Part shown: positions 18,752 to 28,898 of the stretch, in pieces | Numbering within the stretch: the first letter of the stretch is position 1 | How the letters are laid out: the number at the start of each line of letters is the position of its first letter | Assembly (NCBI RefSeq): GCF_947494875.1 | Contig: NZ_CANLWM010000009.1 | Location: 186,001-250,000 of the forward strand | Direction: 5' to 3' | DNA from: an uncultured Williamsia sp. | Lineage (GTDB): Bacteria; Actinomycetota; Actinomycetes; Mycobacteriales; Mycobacteriaceae | DNA: 64,000 nucleotides | Made by a program: the position numbers and the translations under genes | The notes under the pieces: generated by a model | Told to the model about the DNA's origin: nothing | Seen by the model: the letters and a program-made list of their open reading frames with translations, nothing else | The model's database searches: none

Positions 18752-19216
18752 TCAGCGCGTGCGGACGAGAGCCGTCCCGGTCGCGCGATCGTGCAGTCCG
18801 CGGCCGTCCGCGTCGTTGAGCAGCGGAGGAACGATGAACACGATCAGCAGCTGCCGGAAGAACGCGCGGACGATGCCGACGCGGCCGGCCCCGTCGACGC
18901 GCACCACCTGCAACCCGACGAGGAACTGCCCGGGCGTGAACGAGAACATCGAGACGGCCAACAGACCGACGACGAACCAGATGCCGAGCACGACGGTAGA
19001 CAGCGACTGCGACAGGAACCCCACGAACAGCAGCGAGACGCCGTAACACATCACCCAGTCGACGAAGAGGCCGAGCACACGCGGCCACGACGACGCCAGA
19101 GATCCCGGACCGGACTCCCCGAACCCGAGCTTCTCGCCCCGCCAGGCGCCCGTGTCGGCGGCCTGATCCATGCCCGCCTGCGGGCCGGACAGCCAGGAAC
19201 CGAGAGTTCTGCTCAT
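18752..19216 (-). CDS. RDD-family membrane protein
   Basis: 154 residues, equivalent to Rv2219A. The soluble N-terminus (MSRTLGSWLSGPQAGMDQAAD) is followed by the RDD pattern: PRVLGLFVDWVMCYGVSLLF as the first membrane segment, the second at LGIWFVVGLLAVSMFSF, then TPGQFLVGLQVVRVDGAG and a third hydrophobic stretch LLIVFIVPPLL. RDD proteins are proposed transporters or membrane-stress proteins; function here is unknown. The frame is open far upstream, but ATG at 19216 follows a TATCAT box by six bases. Divergent from glnA1. Confidence 0.87.
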   Translation of the reverse strand: MSRTLGSWLSGPQAGMDQAADTGAWRGEKLGFGESGPGSLASSWPRVLGLFVDWVMCYGVSLLFVGFLSQSLSTVVLGIWFVVGLLAVSMFSFTPGQFLVGLQVVRVDGAGRVGIVRAFFRQLLIVFIVPPLLNDADGRGLHDRATGTALVRTR

Positions 19217-19222
19217 GCCTCG

Positions 19223-19228
19223 ATGATA
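19223..19228 (-). promoter_or_regulatory. leaderless -10 box of the RDD gene
   Basis: TATCAT on the minus strand, six bases before the ATG at 19216. The intervening CGAGGC might serve as a weak ribosome site. Confidence 0.55.
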
Positions 19229-19307
19229 GGGAACGCGCAGGAGAAGCGGCCGTGACGATAGTGTGAGGGCCGCATCATCCCGTCTGTAGAGAAGGAGCCA
19301 CCGACAG

Positions 19308-20741
19308 GTGTACAGCTCAAAGGAAGAACTCCTCGAGGGCATCAAGTCCGAGGGAGTCGAGTACGTCGACATCCGGTTCTGTGATCTGCCCGGTGTCATG
19401 CAGCACTTCTCGATCCCCGCATCGGCCTTCGACGAGAGTGTGTTCGAGGACGGCCTGGCGTTCGACGGTTCGTCCGTCCGCGGTTTCCAGTCGATCGACG
19501 AGTCGGACATGATGCTCCTGCCCGACCCCGCCACGGCGCGGATCGACCCGTTCCGCAAGGCCAAGACGATGAACATCAGCTTCTTCGTCCACGACCCCTT
19601 CACCCGCGAGGCGTACAGCCGCGACCCGCGCAACATCGCGCGCAAGGCCGAGGACTACCTGGCCTCGACCGGCGTCGCCGACACCTGCTTCTTCGGCGCC
19701 GAGGCCGAGTTCTACATCTTCGACTCGGTGCAGTTCGGGTCGGAGATGAACGGCACCTTCTACGAGATCGAGTCGGAGTCGGGCTGGTGGAACACCGGTT
19801 CGCCCACCGATCCCGACGGCAGCCCCAACCTGGGCTACAAGGTGCGTCCGAAGGGCGGCTACTTCCCGGTCGCCCCCTACGACCACTACGTCGACCTGCG
19901 CGACGACATGGCCACGAACCTGCAGAGCGCCGGCTTCGTGCTCGAGCGCGGCCACCACGAGGTCGGCACCGCCGGTCAGGCCGAGATCAACTACAAGTTC
20001 AACACCCTGCTGCACGCAGCCGACGACGTGATGCTGTTCAAGTACATCATCAAGAACACGGCCTGGCAGCAGGGCAAGTCGGTCACCTTCATGCCGAAGC
20101 CCCTCTTCGGTGACAACGGCTCGGGCATGCACTGCCATCAGTCGCTGTGGAAGGACGGCAAGCCGCTGTTCCACGACGAGGCCGGGTACGCGGGCCTGTC
20201 GGACCTGGCGCGCCACTACATCGGCGGCATCCTGCACCACGCGCCGTCGCTGCTGGCGTTCACCAACCCGACGGTGAACTCCTACAAGCGTCTGGTGCCC
20301 GGCTACGAGGCCCCGATCAACCTGGTCTACAGCCAGCGCAACCGGTCGGCCTGTGTGCGTATCCCGATCACGGGCAACAACCCGAAGGCCAAGCGCCTCG
20401 AGTTCCGCTGCCCCGACAGCTCGGGCAACCCGTACCTGGCGTTCGCGGCCATGATGATGGCCGGGCTCGACGGCATCAAGAACAAGATCGAGCCGCACGA
20501 GCCCGTCGACAAGGACCTCTACGAGCTCCCGCCGGAGGAGGCCAAGGGCATCCCGCAGGCCCCGACGCAGCTCTCCGCGGTCATCGACCGCCTCGAGGAG
20601 GACCACGAGTACCTCACCGCGGGTGGCGTGTTCACCGAGGACCTGATCGAGACCTGGATCAGCCTCAAGCGCGAGAACGAGATCCTGCCCACGCAGATCC
20701 GTCCGCACCCGTACGAGTTCTCGCTGTACTACGACTGCTGA
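19308..20741 (+). CDS. glnA1: glutamine synthetase type I
   Basis: 477 residues, the essential GSI-beta form (Rv2220 equivalent) that makes glutamine from glutamate, ammonia and ATP as a dodecamer. Motifs include [17 protein letters not shown], the ATP/metal site [11 protein letters not shown], and the adenylylation loop [15 protein letters not shown] with Y405 as the modified tyrosine. GlnE, which adds and removes the AMP, is encoded 3.6 kb downstream. GTG at 19308 follows AGAAGGAG. No clear GlnR-type site was found in the 90 bases upstream. A 16-bp hairpin closes the gene. Confidence 0.97.
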   Translation: MYSSKEELLEGIKSEGVEYVDIRFCDLPGVMQHFSIPASAFDESVFEDGLAFDGSSVRGFQSIDESDMMLLPDPATARIDPFRKAKTMNISFFVHDPFTREAYSRDPRNIARKAEDYLASTGVADTCFFGAEAEFYIFDSVQFGSEMNGTFYEIESESGWWNTGSPTDPDGSPNLGYKVRPKGGYFPVAPYDHYVDLRDDMATNLQSAGFVLERGHHEVGTAGQAEINYKFNTLLHAADDVMLFKYIIKNTAWQQGKSVTFMPKPLFGDNGSGMHCHQSLWKDGKPLFHDEAGYAGLSDLARHYIGGILHHAPSLLAFTNPTVNSYKRLVPGYEAPINLVYSQRNRSACVRIPITGNNPKAKRLEFRCPDSSGNPYLAFAAMMMAGLDGIKNKIEPHEPVDKDLYELPPEEAKGIPQAPTQLSAVIDRLEEDHEYLTAGGVFTEDLIETWISLKRENEILPTQIRPHPYEFSLYYDC

Positions 20742-20764
20742 GTCGCCCTCGGCGACAACGCCTC

Positions 20765-20799
20765 CTCCGCCCGTCCTGCGTCCCGCAGGGCGGGCGGAG
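20765..20799 (+). terminator. terminator hairpin after glnA1
   Basis: A 16-bp stem (one G-U pair) with loop TCC, about 24 bases past the glnA1 stop. A strong GC-rich intrinsic-type hairpin without a long U-tract. Confidence 0.75.
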
Positions 20800-20835
20800 T
20801 CGTCTCCACGGTCCGTTCCTGGGAGGATCGACGCC

Positions 20836-21432
20836 ATGGCCGTCATCAACGCGAGGTTCCGCGGCAAGCGCCGCGACGGACCGCAGCTGCCACCCGGTCA
20901 GTACCTGACCACCGACTTCCCGGTCCTGCAGATCGGCACCACGCCCCGAGTCCTCACCGACCGGTGGTCCCTGTCGGTGACGACGCCCGACGGGCAGGGG
21001 CACCGCTGGACGTGGCGGGAATTCCTCGACCTGCCGCAGACCGAGTTCACCGTCGACATCCACTGCGTCACACGATGGTCGAAGCTGGGGACCACCTGGA
21101 AGGGCGTCGCGGTCGACACCCTCCTCGAGGCCGCGGGTGCCACCGGTGTCGGGACGCACGTGATGGCGCACAGCTCCGACGGCTACACCACGAACATGCC
21201 GCTGGCCGATCTCGTCGGCGTGCAGGCGATGGTCGCGCACACCTTCGACGGGAAACCGCTCGCACCGGAGCACGGTGGGCCGGCACGGCTCGTCATCCCG
21301 CACCTGTACTTCTGGAAGAGCGCCAAGTGGGTCAGCGAGATCCACCTCATGGAGGGCGACGAGCCCGGTTTCTGGGAGCGCAACGGGTATCACATGTACG
21401 GCGACCCGTGGCTCGAGCAGCGGTATGGCTGA
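20836..21432 (+). CDS. cytoplasmic sulfite-oxidase-family molybdopterin oxidoreductase
   Basis: 198 residues, a compact single Mo-cofactor domain of the sulfite oxidase/MsrP (YedY) superfamily. The Mo-ligating cysteine is in VDIHCVTRWSK (about residue 76). Other family segments are HSSDGYTTNMPLADL, HGGPARLVIPHLYFWKSAKWV and FWERNGYHMYGDPW. There is no Tat signal, so unlike MsrP it should stay in the cytoplasm. A flavin reductase follows after 12 bases and is the obvious electron donor. The substrate (a sulfoxide, sulfite or N-oxide) cannot be read from sequence. GGGAGG precedes the ATG. Not part of the mycobacterial order at this site. Confidence 0.88.
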   Translation: MAVINARFRGKRRDGPQLPPGQYLTTDFPVLQIGTTPRVLTDRWSLSVTTPDGQGHRWTWREFLDLPQTEFTVDIHCVTRWSKLGTTWKGVAVDTLLEAAGATGVGTHVMAHSSDGYTTNMPLADLVGVQAMVAHTFDGKPLAPEHGGPARLVIPHLYFWKSAKWVSEIHLMEGDEPGFWERNGYHMYGDPWLEQRYG

Positions 21433-21444
21433 CGCGGTGAGGCG

Positions 21445-22173
21445 ATGACGACCTGGCGCGTGGCGACCGTGGTCGGTGCGGTCATGGAATCGGCGACCGC
21501 GCGCTCGATCTGGCTGGAGATCCCCGGTCTGCCGACGCCTCGACCCGGTCAGCACATCGACATCCGGCTCACCGCGCCCGACGGCTACTCCACGTCGCGT
21601 TCCTACTCGCTGTCCGATGTCCGTGAGGGCGAGACGGTCTCGGTGAGTGTGGAGGAACTCGACGACGGTGAGGTGTCACCGTTCCTCGTGCACGACCTCG
21701 AGATCGCGGAACAGGTGGAGGTCGCCGGTCCGGTCGGCATGCAGTTCGTCTGGCCGCCCTCCGAGGCCGACGCGGATCGACCGGTCCAGCTCGTCGGCGG
21801 CGGGTCGGGCATCGCGCCGCTGATGTCGATGGTCCGGTGGCGTGAGGCCGCGCGACCCGATGTGCCGATGCGACTGGTGTATTCGACCCGCTCCCCCGAC
21901 CACGCCTTCTACCGCGACGAGTTCGCGCTGCTGACCTCGACCGGTCGGCTGCGCGTCGACTGGTTCTACAGCCGATCCGCATCGGCGGGGGCCGCCCGTC
22001 CGGCCGGACGCATCCGTCGTGACGAGTTCCTCGCGGCGGTGCTGCCGGTCGAGTCGCGGCCCCTGTTCTACCTGTGCGGGGGCAACGAGTACGTCGAGAC
22101 GCTCGGCGACTGGCTCCTCGACGCCGGATATCCGATCGGCGACATCCGGATCGAGCGCTTTCTCGTCACCTGA
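21445..22173 (+). CDS. ferredoxin-NADP reductase-like flavoprotein
   Basis: 242 residues. An FAD domain with RSYSLSDVREGETVSVSVEEL (the RxYS flavin motif) is followed by an NAD(P) domain with LVGGGSGIAPLMSMVRW and C-terminal FYLCGGNEYVETLGDWL. It has no 2Fe-2S ferredoxin domain, so electrons presumably go straight from NAD(P)H through FAD to a partner. The spacing and shared strand make the molybdopterin protein just upstream the likely partner. Start ATG at 21445 with GAGG upstream. Confidence 0.87.
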   Translation: MTTWRVATVVGAVMESATARSIWLEIPGLPTPRPGQHIDIRLTAPDGYSTSRSYSLSDVREGETVSVSVEELDDGEVSPFLVHDLEIAEQVEVAGPVGMQFVWPPSEADADRPVQLVGGGSGIAPLMSMVRWREAARPDVPMRLVYSTRSPDHAFYRDEFALLTSTGRLRVDWFYSRSASAGAARPAGRIRRDEFLAAVLPVESRPLFYLCGGNEYVETLGDWLLDAGYPIGDIRIERFLVT

Positions 22174-22235
22174 CCGCGGCGGACGGATACGGTCGGAGGG
22201 GACTTCCGGTGCGCGACGACGAAGGGTGGACGACC

Positions 22236-22397
22236 ATGGGTTTCGAGCAGGCGGCGGAGAAGGCCGACGAGGCCGCGGGTCTCGCGAGCATCGCCAAGAC
22301 ACATCTCGACGACGACCGCGGGCACAAGCTGCTCGCCGAGGCGGTCGAGACGTTGTCGCACGCCATCGCCGAACTCGCTCGCGCGCAGGAGGACTGA
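22236..22397 (+). CDS. small helical protein of unknown function
   Basis: 53 residues, MGFEQAAEKADEAAGLASIA then a helix ending SHAIAELARAQED; acidic and alanine-rich, no cysteine, no membrane segment. Codon usage is like its neighbours. AAGGGTGG upstream of the ATG at 22236 is the best ribosome site; an in-frame GTG at 22209 would add nine residues. It could be the tail of the oxidoreductase/reductase unit (62 bases after it). The stop lies three bases from the convergent EEP gene. Confidence 0.6.
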   Translation: MGFEQAAEKADEAAGLASIAKTHLDDDRGHKLLAEAVETLSHAIAELARAQED

Positions 22398-22400
22398 GCC

Positions 22401-23354
22401 TCACTCGAACCGCACCGTGGCCACCACCGCCCGGTGATCGGAACCCGGGACCCGCACGCGCACGACCCCGATCGCCCGGACTCCGCGCAGCAGGACGTGG
22501 TCGATGCCGATCAACGGCGGGATCCACCGCTTGTGCGCGGGATAGGTCGGCAGCGGTCCGGACCGCGACGCTGCACCGGCGTCGACGAGACCGTCGCCCA
22601 CCAACGCCCGGAAGGCGGCGTGGTCGTGCGCGGCGTTGAGATCGCCGCCGACGATGACGGGACCCGCACAGCTGTCGACCGCATCACGGATGCGGCGTAG
22701 CTCGGCGAGCCACAGCCGCGGTTCGTAGGGATACGGCGGCATCGGGTGCACAGACAGCAGCGTCACCGCTGTCGCGTCGGAGAACTGCACCCGCGCCTGC
22801 ACCGCCGCACAGGTGAACCCCGACAGCGCGTGCGCGTCGTGCAGTGGGTGCCGCGACCAGAGGCCGGTCCCGGCGCCCTGCGGTGCCGCGACCACGAACC
22901 GGTACGGCAGGTGGTGGTCGAGACCCGCGTCGCCCAGGGCGTCGCGACACTCCGGGGTGAGTTCCTGGACGCACAGCAGGTCGACGTCGTGTGCGGCGAC
23001 GGCCGCCACCACGGCGTCGGCGTCGGCCCGTCCGAGCCACAGGTTCGCCTGCATCACCCGAAGCGCCCCGGGTTCCGGCCGTCGGCGGCGCCAGGATGGG
23101 ATCAGCGCGCGGCGGTCGTGGACGACGACCGCGGTCAGCACCGCCCCGACAACCGTGGCGGCCCGGCGCCGCCGGGCCGCCGACACCACGGTGGCGACAG
23201 GCGCGGTGAGTGCGAGCCACGAGGCGAAACTGGCTGCGGCGACGGGCAGTTGCGCCCTGCCGCGGTAGCGACGCAGAACCGTCGCGGCGCCGGCGACGCC
23301 GAGTCCGACGACAACGGCACCGTCGACCGCGGTCGTGCGGCGCGGGCCGGTCAC
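22401..23354 (-). CDS. endonuclease/exonuclease/phosphatase-family protein with N-terminal membrane region
   Basis: 317 residues. The first 85 residues hold two or three hydrophobic stretches (VDGAVVVGLGVAGAATVL, FASWLALTAPVATVVSA, VVGAVLTAVVV). The EEP fold follows: MQANLWLGRAD, LLCVQELTPE with the metal Glu, SVHPMPPYPYEPRL, VIVGGDLNAAHDH and SDHRAVVATV with the terminal catalytic His. EEP proteins cleave phosphodiesters or phosphoesters in nucleic acids, lipids or nucleotides; the substrate is unknown. GTG at 23354 overlaps the stop of the paralogue before it (GTGA). Last gene of the glnE operon. Confidence 0.85.
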   Translation of the reverse strand: MTGPRRTTAVDGAVVVGLGVAGAATVLRRYRGRAQLPVAAASFASWLALTAPVATVVSAARRRRAATVVGAVLTAVVVHDRRALIPSWRRRRPEPGALRVMQANLWLGRADADAVVAAVAAHDVDLLCVQELTPECRDALGDAGLDHHLPYRFVVAAPQGAGTGLWSRHPLHDAHALSGFTCAAVQARVQFSDATAVTLLSVHPMPPYPYEPRLWLAELRRIRDAVDSCAGPVIVGGDLNAAHDHAAFRALVGDGLVDAGAASRSGPLPTYPAHKRWIPPLIGIDHVLLRGVRAIGVVRVRVPGSDHRAVVATVRFE

Positions 23355-24331
23355 CCGACCGCGAGCGTCGCGACGAGCGCGCGGTGATCGGAGCGGGCGA
23401 CGTCGGCACTGTGCACATCGGTGGCGACGAAGCCTCGTGAGACGACGTGGTCGATGCCGATGACGGGTCCGTACCATTCGTCGGCCGGGTACGTGGGGAG
23501 CCAGCGCCCGCCCGCGGTCTCGGTGGCGTCGGTGTACCCGTCACGCAGGAGATCGCGGAACTGACGGTGGTCCCAGGTGGCGTTGAAGTCGCCGCCGACG
23601 AGCACGCGGGCACCCCGCTGGGCGTGTAGTTCGGTGCGGATCCGCTGCATCTCACCCACCCACCGCGCCGAGTCGTAGGGGTAGGGCGGGATCGGGTGCA
23701 TCGCGTAGACGACGGTGTCCCCCAGCCCCGGGAGTTCGACCGTCGCGCGCAACGAGTTCAGTGCGTAGCCGTCGAGGAGGGTGGTGTCGCGCAGCGGGTA
23801 CCGGCTGAGGATGGCAGAACCCACCCCACCGGTCCCGGGCACGACATAGCGGTGGGGCATCAGCGTCCGCAGTGACGAGGCCTCGATACGCGCCGCCGCG
23901 TCCGGCGTCACCTCGTTGAGCGTCACCACCGTCGCGTCGTGATCGGCGACGATCCGGGCGACGGTGTCGACGTCACCCGCGCCGAGCTTGATGTTGCTCT
24001 GCACCAGTGTGATCCGCTGTCCGGTGGGCGCGGTGTGCGCGACCCACAGCGGCACCTGCGTCCACACCCCGGCGGAGACCACGACCACGCCGATGCCCGC
24101 GAGGATCCAGCGACGCGCCACCAAGGCCACCACGAGTGCCACCGCGGTGCCGGCCACAGCGATCGGAACCCCGGCGGTGAGCGCCGTCGAGAAGCGGCCA
24201 CGGCCGGGATACCAGTGGAGCCAGATCGCGGTGATCCCGGCGGCGAGCAGCAGCGTGACGACCACCACCGCGATCACCCGCAGCGCCGACGGCCATCGGC
24301 GGCGGCGTGCCGACGGCCGGGCCCGCGTCAT
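23351..24331 (-). CDS. endonuclease/exonuclease/phosphatase-family protein, membrane-anchored paralogue
   Basis: 326 residues with three hydrophobic segments in the first 100 ([52 protein letters not shown]). The EEP domain contains [53 protein letters not shown] and [13 protein letters not shown]. It shares the HPIPPYPY-type insert and overall plan with the next gene, so the two arose by duplication. ATG at 24331 overlaps the glnE stop as ATGA. The active site would lie on the outer or inner membrane face depending on topology, which I cannot decide. Confidence 0.85.
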   Translation of the reverse strand: MTRARPSARRRRWPSALRVIAVVVVTLLLAAGITAIWLHWYPGRGRFSTALTAGVPIAVAGTAVALVVALVARRWILAGIGVVVVSAGVWTQVPLWVAHTAPTGQRITLVQSNIKLGAGDVDTVARIVADHDATVVTLNEVTPDAAARIEASSLRTLMPHRYVVPGTGGVGSAILSRYPLRDTTLLDGYALNSLRATVELPGLGDTVVYAMHPIPPYPYDSARWVGEMQRIRTELHAQRGARVLVGGDFNATWDHRQFRDLLRDGYTDATETAGGRWLPTYPADEWYGPVIGIDHVVSRGFVATDVHSADVARSDHRALVATLAVG

Positions 24332-27300
24332 CCGCCGAACACCTTGAGCACGACCGCTTTCGCCCGCCGTGTCACGCGCAGGTAGTTGTCGAGGAACTCC
24401 GCCGCCTGGTCCTCGGGCCAGCCCGCGGCGTAGGCGACGGCGCGCAGTTGCTGACCCGGCGCAGGCAGCTGATCGATCGCCTTGCCGCGGACCAGGACGA
24501 TGGCGTTGCGCGCGGCGGTCGCGGTCAGCCACGCCTCCTTGAGCAACGTCACGTCGGTCTCGCTGAGGATCTCGGCCGACCCGATCGCGTCCAGTGTCTG
24601 CAGCGTGGAGGTGTTGTGCAGCGACGGCAGGCGGTGGCCGTGACGCAACTGCAGGAGCTGCACGGTCCATTCGACGTCGGCCAGACCGCCGCGGCCGAGT
24701 TTGGTGTGGGTGTGCGGATCGGCGCCGCGGGGAAGCCGTTCGGCGTCGATGCGGGCCTTGATGCGTCGGATCTCGCGGACGGCGTCGGGCGACACCCCGC
24801 CCTCGGGGTACCGGGTCTTGTCGGCCATGTGCAGGAACGCCATCCCCAGGTCCGGGTCGCCGGCGACCGGGTGTGCCCGCAGCAGGGCCTGGATCTCCCA
24901 CGGCTGCGCCCACTGGCGGTAGTAGGCCTCGTAGGCGGCGAGGGTGCGCACGACGGGGCCGTTGCGGCCCTCGGGGCGCAGGCCGGTGTCGATCTCCAGC
25001 GGCGGGTCCGCGCTCGGTGTGCTCAAGACGGTCCGTACGCGCTCGGCCACGGTGTTGGCCCAGCGGACCGCGCGAGCCTCGTCCGCGGCCCCGTCGGGCC
25101 GGCAGACGAACAGGACGTCGGCGTCGGAGCTGTACCCGAGCTCACCGCCACCGAGGCGGCCCATGCCGATGACCGCGATCCGCGCCGGCGCCGCCTCGTC
25201 GTCGCGGAGCGAGTCCGCGATGACCGCCTGCAGCGCCGCGTTCAACACGGCGGCCCACACGCTCGACAGCGCCTCGCAGACCGCGGGGACGTCCAGCATG
25301 CCGAGGATGTCGGCGGAGGCGACCCGCACGAGCTCGGCGCGACGCAACGAGCGGGCGGCGGCGATGGCGCGCTTGGGATCCCGATGGCGGCGGGCCGAGG
25401 CGACGAGCCCGTTGGCGACGTCGCGCAGGGCGACCTCGACGAGCTTCGGTCCGGTCGCCGAGTCGGCGTAGAGCCGGATGACCTCGGGCGAGCGGATGAC
25501 GAGATCGGAGATGTAGGCGGAGGTGCCGAGCACCCGCATCAGGCGTTCGGCGACCAGGCCGTCGTCCCGCAGGAGCCGCAGGAACCAGTCCTGGTCGGCG
25601 AGCTCGTCGCACAGTCGTCGGTAGTTCAGCAGTCCGGCGTCGGGGTCGGGGGTGTTGCTGATCCACTCCAGCAGGGTCGGGAGCAGCAGCTCCTGGATGC
25701 GTCCGCGCCGGCCCCGCATCCCGGTGAGCGCACGCAGATGACTCAGGGCGTGTTGGGGTTTCGCGTATCCCAGCGCGGCCAGGCGGCGGGTCGCGGCCTC
25801 GTCGGACAACCGCAGACCGTCGACGTCGAGGCGGCTCACCGACTCGAGCAATGGCCGGTAGAACAGCTTCTCGTGCAGTCGGCGGACCCGCTGCGACTGC
25901 CGACGGATCTCGGCGCGCAGCGAATCGGCGGCGTCGAGATCGCCCTCGGGGCGGATGTGGGCCGACCGGGCGAGGAACCGCAGCGCCTCGGTGTCGTCGA
26001 ACTCCGGGAGCAGATGTGTCCGTTTGAGTTTGGTCAACTGCAGTCGGTGCTCGAGGAGGCGGAGGAACTCGTACGACGCGGTGAGGTTCGCGGCGTCGTC
26101 GCGGCCCACGTAGCCGCCGGCGTTCAGCGCGGCGAGGGCGTCGACGGTGGAGGCCACGCGCAGCGACTCGTCGGTGCGTCCGTGGACCAGCTGCAGCAAC
26201 TGCACCGCGAACTCGACGTCGCGGATGCTGCCCCGGCCCAGTTTCAGCTCCCGCGAGCGCAGTTCGGGCGGGACGTTGCTCTCGACGCGTCTGCGCATCG
26301 CCTGGACCTCGTGCACGAAGTCCTCACGTTCACACGCCTCCCACACCATCGGGGCAACCGCGTGCAGGTACTCCCACCCCAGCGCCATGTCGCCGGTCAT
26401 GGGACGCGCCTTGAGCAGCGCCTGGAACTCCCAGGTCTTGGCCCAGCGCTGGTAGTAGGCCAGATGCGAGGTGAGCGTCCGGGTGAGCGCACCCGCCTTG
26501 CCCTCGGGCCGCAGGGCCGCGTCGACCTCGAAGAACGCGAGGGACCCGATGCGCATCATCTCCCCCGCGATCCGGGCCGACACCCCGTCGGCCGGTTCGG
26601 CGACGAACACCACGTCGACATCGCTGACGTAGTTCAGTTCGCGCGCACCGCATTTGCCCATCGCGATGACAGCGAGCCGTACGGGGACGTCGTCCTCGCC
26701 GCACACCGTCCCGATCGCGACGGCGAGCGCCGCGGTGAGTGCGGCGTCGGCGAGGTCGGCGAGGTAGCGACCCACCTCGGGGAACCACACGACGGGCTCG
26801 TCCTCGACCGCCGGCGCCACATCACGGGCGGCCATCTGCAGCAGCAGGTCGCGATAGGCCGTCCGCAGGGCGACGACGGCCTGGGGACCGGTGATGCGTG
26901 CGCGACACACGCGGTCCTCGGCGCCGACATCCTCGCCGACGGCGGGCACCGCGTCGACGGCGGCGAGTATCGAGCGTTGCATCTCGTCGGCGTCCGGCAG
27001 CGTGTCCCTCAGGAGCAGGCGCCAGGTCGTCGACTCCGCGACGAGATGGTCGCCGAGGGGCTCCGACGCCCCCAGCACCGCGAACAGCCGGCCCCGCAGG
27101 GTGACGTCCTCACGCAACGCCTTCTCGAGCCCCGACCAGTCGTCGACGACGTCCCGCAGTCGCATGAGGGTGCGCAACGCGAGATCGGGATCGGGCGCAC
27201 GCGACAGCGACCAGAGCAGCGCGAGATCGGCCGTGGTGGTCCACCCGAGCTCGGCGAGCGCGGCCGGTGCCGACTCGTCGATCAGTCCGAGACGCGCCGG

Positions 27301-27336
27301 ACCCGGCACGACGGTCCGCGACACAGGAGAACTCAC
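24328..27336 (-). CDS. glnE: bifunctional glutamine synthetase adenylyltransferase/deadenylase
   Basis: 1002 residues, full length. GlnE attaches AMP to, and removes it from, the tyrosine of GlnA1, setting nitrogen flux. Two nucleotidyltransferase domains are seen: one with [20 protein letters not shown] (about 225-245, deadenylase half) and one with [20 protein letters not shown] (about 724-743, adenylylase half), each with the DxD metal pair and followed by a helical domain. Start GTG at 27336 with a TACCGT box seven bases upstream and no ribosome site. It sits between glnA2 and two EEP hydrolases that overlap it. A 1,032-codon open frame on the opposite strand is a GC shadow. Confidence 0.96.
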   Translation of the reverse strand: MSSPVSRTVVPGPARLGLIDESAPAALAELGWTTTADLALLWSLSRAPDPDLALRTLMRLRDVVDDWSGLEKALREDVTLRGRLFAVLGASEPLGDHLVAESTTWRLLLRDTLPDADEMQRSILAAVDAVPAVGEDVGAEDRVCRARITGPQAVVALRTAYRDLLLQMAARDVAPAVEDEPVVWFPEVGRYLADLADAALTAALAVAIGTVCGEDDVPVRLAVIAMGKCGARELNYVSDVDVVFVAEPADGVSARIAGEMMRIGSLAFFEVDAALRPEGKAGALTRTLTSHLAYYQRWAKTWEFQALLKARPMTGDMALGWEYLHAVAPMVWEACEREDFVHEVQAMRRRVESNVPPELRSRELKLGRGSIRDVEFAVQLLQLVHGRTDESLRVASTVDALAALNAGGYVGRDDAANLTASYEFLRLLEHRLQLTKLKRTHLLPEFDDTEALRFLARSAHIRPEGDLDAADSLRAEIRRQSQRVRRLHEKLFYRPLLESVSRLDVDGLRLSDEAATRRLAALGYAKPQHALSHLRALTGMRGRRGRIQELLLPTLLEWISNTPDPDAGLLNYRRLCDELADQDWFLRLLRDDGLVAERLMRVLGTSAYISDLVIRSPEVIRLYADSATGPKLVEVALRDVANGLVASARRHRDPKRAIAAARSLRRAELVRVASADILGMLDVPAVCEALSSVWAAVLNAALQAVIADSLRDDEAAPARIAVIGMGRLGGGELGYSSDADVLFVCRPDGAADEARAVRWANTVAERVRTVLSTPSADPPLEIDTGLRPEGRNGPVVRTLAAYEAYYRQWAQPWEIQALLRAHPVAGDPDLGMAFLHMADKTRYPEGGVSPDAVREIRRIKARIDAERLPRGADPHTHTKLGRGGLADVEWTVQLLQLRHGHRLPSLHNTSTLQTLDAIGSAEILSETDVTLLKEAWLTATAARNAIVLVRGKAIDQLPAPGQQLRAVAYAAGWPEDQAAEFLDNYLRVTRRAKAVVLKVFGG

Positions 27337-27343
27337 GCCACAG

Positions 27344-27349
27344 ACGGTA
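27344..27349 (-). promoter_or_regulatory. leaderless -10 box of glnE
   Basis: TACCGT on the minus strand with seven bases to the GTG at 27336. It lies in the 31-base gap after glnA2, so glnE has its own promoter beside any read-through. Confidence 0.55.
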
Positions 27350-27367
27350 GCGGGAGCGCCGAACGGT

Positions 27368-28708
27368 CTACAGCGACAGGTAGCGACCGAGCTCGAACGG
27401 GGTGACCCGGCTGCGGTACTCGTTCCATTCCGTCCACTTGTTGCGGAGGAAGTAGTCGAAGACGTGCTCGCCGAGCGCCTCGGCGACCAGCTCGGAGGAC
27501 TCCATCGCCTTGAGCGCCTCGGCGAGGCTGCCGGGCAGCTCGGTGTAGCCCATCGTGCGACGCTCGGCCGAGGTGAGGGCCCAGACGTCGTCCTCGGCCT
27601 CGTCGGGGAGCTCGTACTTCTCGGCGATGCCCTTCAGACCGGCCGCGAGCAGCACCGCGAACGTCAGGTAGGGGTTGCAGGCCGAGTCGGGGCTGCGGAC
27701 CTCGATGCGGCGCGACGACGCCTTGTTCGGCGTGTACAGCGGGAGCCGGATGAGTGCCGAGCGGTTGGCGCCACCCCACGTCGCCGCGGTCGGGGCCTCG
27801 CCGCCGTGGATGAGGCGCTTGTAGCTGTTCACCCACTGGTTGGTGACGGCGCTGATCTCGGGTGCGTGCGTGAGGATGCCGGCGATGAACTGCTTGCCGG
27901 TGTCCGACAGCTGCATCGGGTCGTCGGGGTTGTGGAAGGCGTTGGTGTCGCCCTCGAACAGGCTCATGTGGGTGTGCATCGCCGAGCCGGCGTGGTCGGA
28001 GAGCGGCTTGGGCATGAACGTGGCCCAGACACCCTCACCGATCGCGACCTCCTTGACGATGTAGCGGAAGGTCATGACGTTGTCGGCCATCGACAGCGCG
28101 TCGGCGTAGCGCAGGTCGATCTCCTGCTGACCCGGAGCGCCCTCGTGATGCGAGAACTCGACCGAGATGCCCATCGACTCCAGCGCGTCGATGGCGTGCC
28201 GACGGAAGTTGGGGGCGCTGCCGTGGACCACCTGGTCGAAGTAGCCGCCACCGTCCGCCGGGGTGGGCGGGGTGCCGTCGGTCGGCGCGTCCTTCATGAG
28301 GAAGAACTCGATCTCGGGATGCACGTAGCAGGTGAACCCCTGGTCGGCGGCCTTGTTCAGCTGGCGGCGCAGGACATGGCGGGAGTCCGCCCACGACGGG
28401 GTGCCGTCCGGCATGGCGATGTCACAGAACATGCGGGCCGAGTGGTGCTTGCCCTGGCTGGTCGTCCACGGCAGGACCTGGAAGGTCGACGGGTCCGGCT
28501 TGGCGATGGTGTCGGCCTCGGAGACGCGCGAGAAGCCCTCGATCGACGAGCCGTCGAAGCCGATCCCCTCGGCGAATGCACCCTCGAGTTCGGCCGGTGC
28601 GATCGCCACGGACTTGAGGTATCCGAGCACGTCGGTGAACCAGAGCCGGACGAAGCGGATGTCACGTTCCTCCAGCGTGCGGAGGACGAACTCCTTTTGG
28701 CGATCCAT
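27368..28708 (-). CDS. glnA2: glutamine synthetase, second GSI copy
   Basis: 446 residues, the shorter GSI-alpha-like form (Rv2222c equivalent). It has [44 protein letters not shown] and NRSALIRLP, so the catalytic core is complete. The adenylylation loop of glnA1 (DLYELPPEE) is absent; here the region reads [14 protein letters not shown], so GlnE control is not expected. In relatives GlnA2 is non-essential and linked to D-glutamine/iso-glutamate in the cell wall or to other amines. ATG at 28708 follows GAGG. A possible GlnR-like site lies 25-40 bases upstream. Confidence 0.95.
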   Translation of the reverse strand: MDRQKEFVLRTLEERDIRFVRLWFTDVLGYLKSVAIAPAELEGAFAEGIGFDGSSIEGFSRVSEADTIAKPDPSTFQVLPWTTSQGKHHSARMFCDIAMPDGTPSWADSRHVLRRQLNKAADQGFTCYVHPEIEFFLMKDAPTDGTPPTPADGGGYFDQVVHGSAPNFRRHAIDALESMGISVEFSHHEGAPGQQEIDLRYADALSMADNVMTFRYIVKEVAIGEGVWATFMPKPLSDHAGSAMHTHMSLFEGDTNAFHNPDDPMQLSDTGKQFIAGILTHAPEISAVTNQWVNSYKRLIHGGEAPTAATWGGANRSALIRLPLYTPNKASSRRIEVRSPDSACNPYLTFAVLLAAGLKGIAEKYELPDEAEDDVWALTSAERRTMGYTELPGSLAEALKAMESSELVAEALGEHVFDYFLRNKWTEWNEYRSRVTPFELGRYLSL

Positions 28709-28732
28709 AGCCTCAGAGGCTAGGAGCGCGCT

Positions 28733-28748
28733 GTTAAATCCGTGTTAC
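28733..28748 (-). promoter_or_regulatory. possible GlnR-type site upstream of glnA2
   Basis: The minus strand reads GTAAC-ACGGAT-TTAAC, close to the actinomycete GlnR box GTnAC-n6-GAAAC. It is a local AT-rich patch in GC-rich DNA 25 bases before the glnA2 start. The second half-site deviates at two positions, so the call is weak. Further along the same gap, 28822-28828/28841-28847 (TTCGCCC/GGGCGAA) can form a small hairpin near the end of the protease gene. Confidence 0.35.
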
Positions 28749-28898
28749 GACGCCACGCCGATATCGAATCCGTTGTTGTGAGGCCCAAAGAACTGCACCC
28801 ACGCCGCCACCGCGTCCGCGTTTCGCCCGCGCGATTCGCCGGGCGAATCCGACCTCGGGTGGCGAACCCGCCACATCGCGGGCGAGGAGATCAGGCGG

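Noticed and set aside
19217-19307. GlnR operator upstream of glnA1
   Set aside because: No GTnAC-n6-GAAAC-like pair was found; only a ribosome site and weak promoter-like hexamers are visible.
24307-27405. 1,032-codon open frame on the plus strand opposite glnE
   Set aside because: A high-GC shadow: glnE on the other strand has all family motifs at full length, while this frame has no recognisable domain, is rich in Arg/Gly/Val and has no ribosome site.
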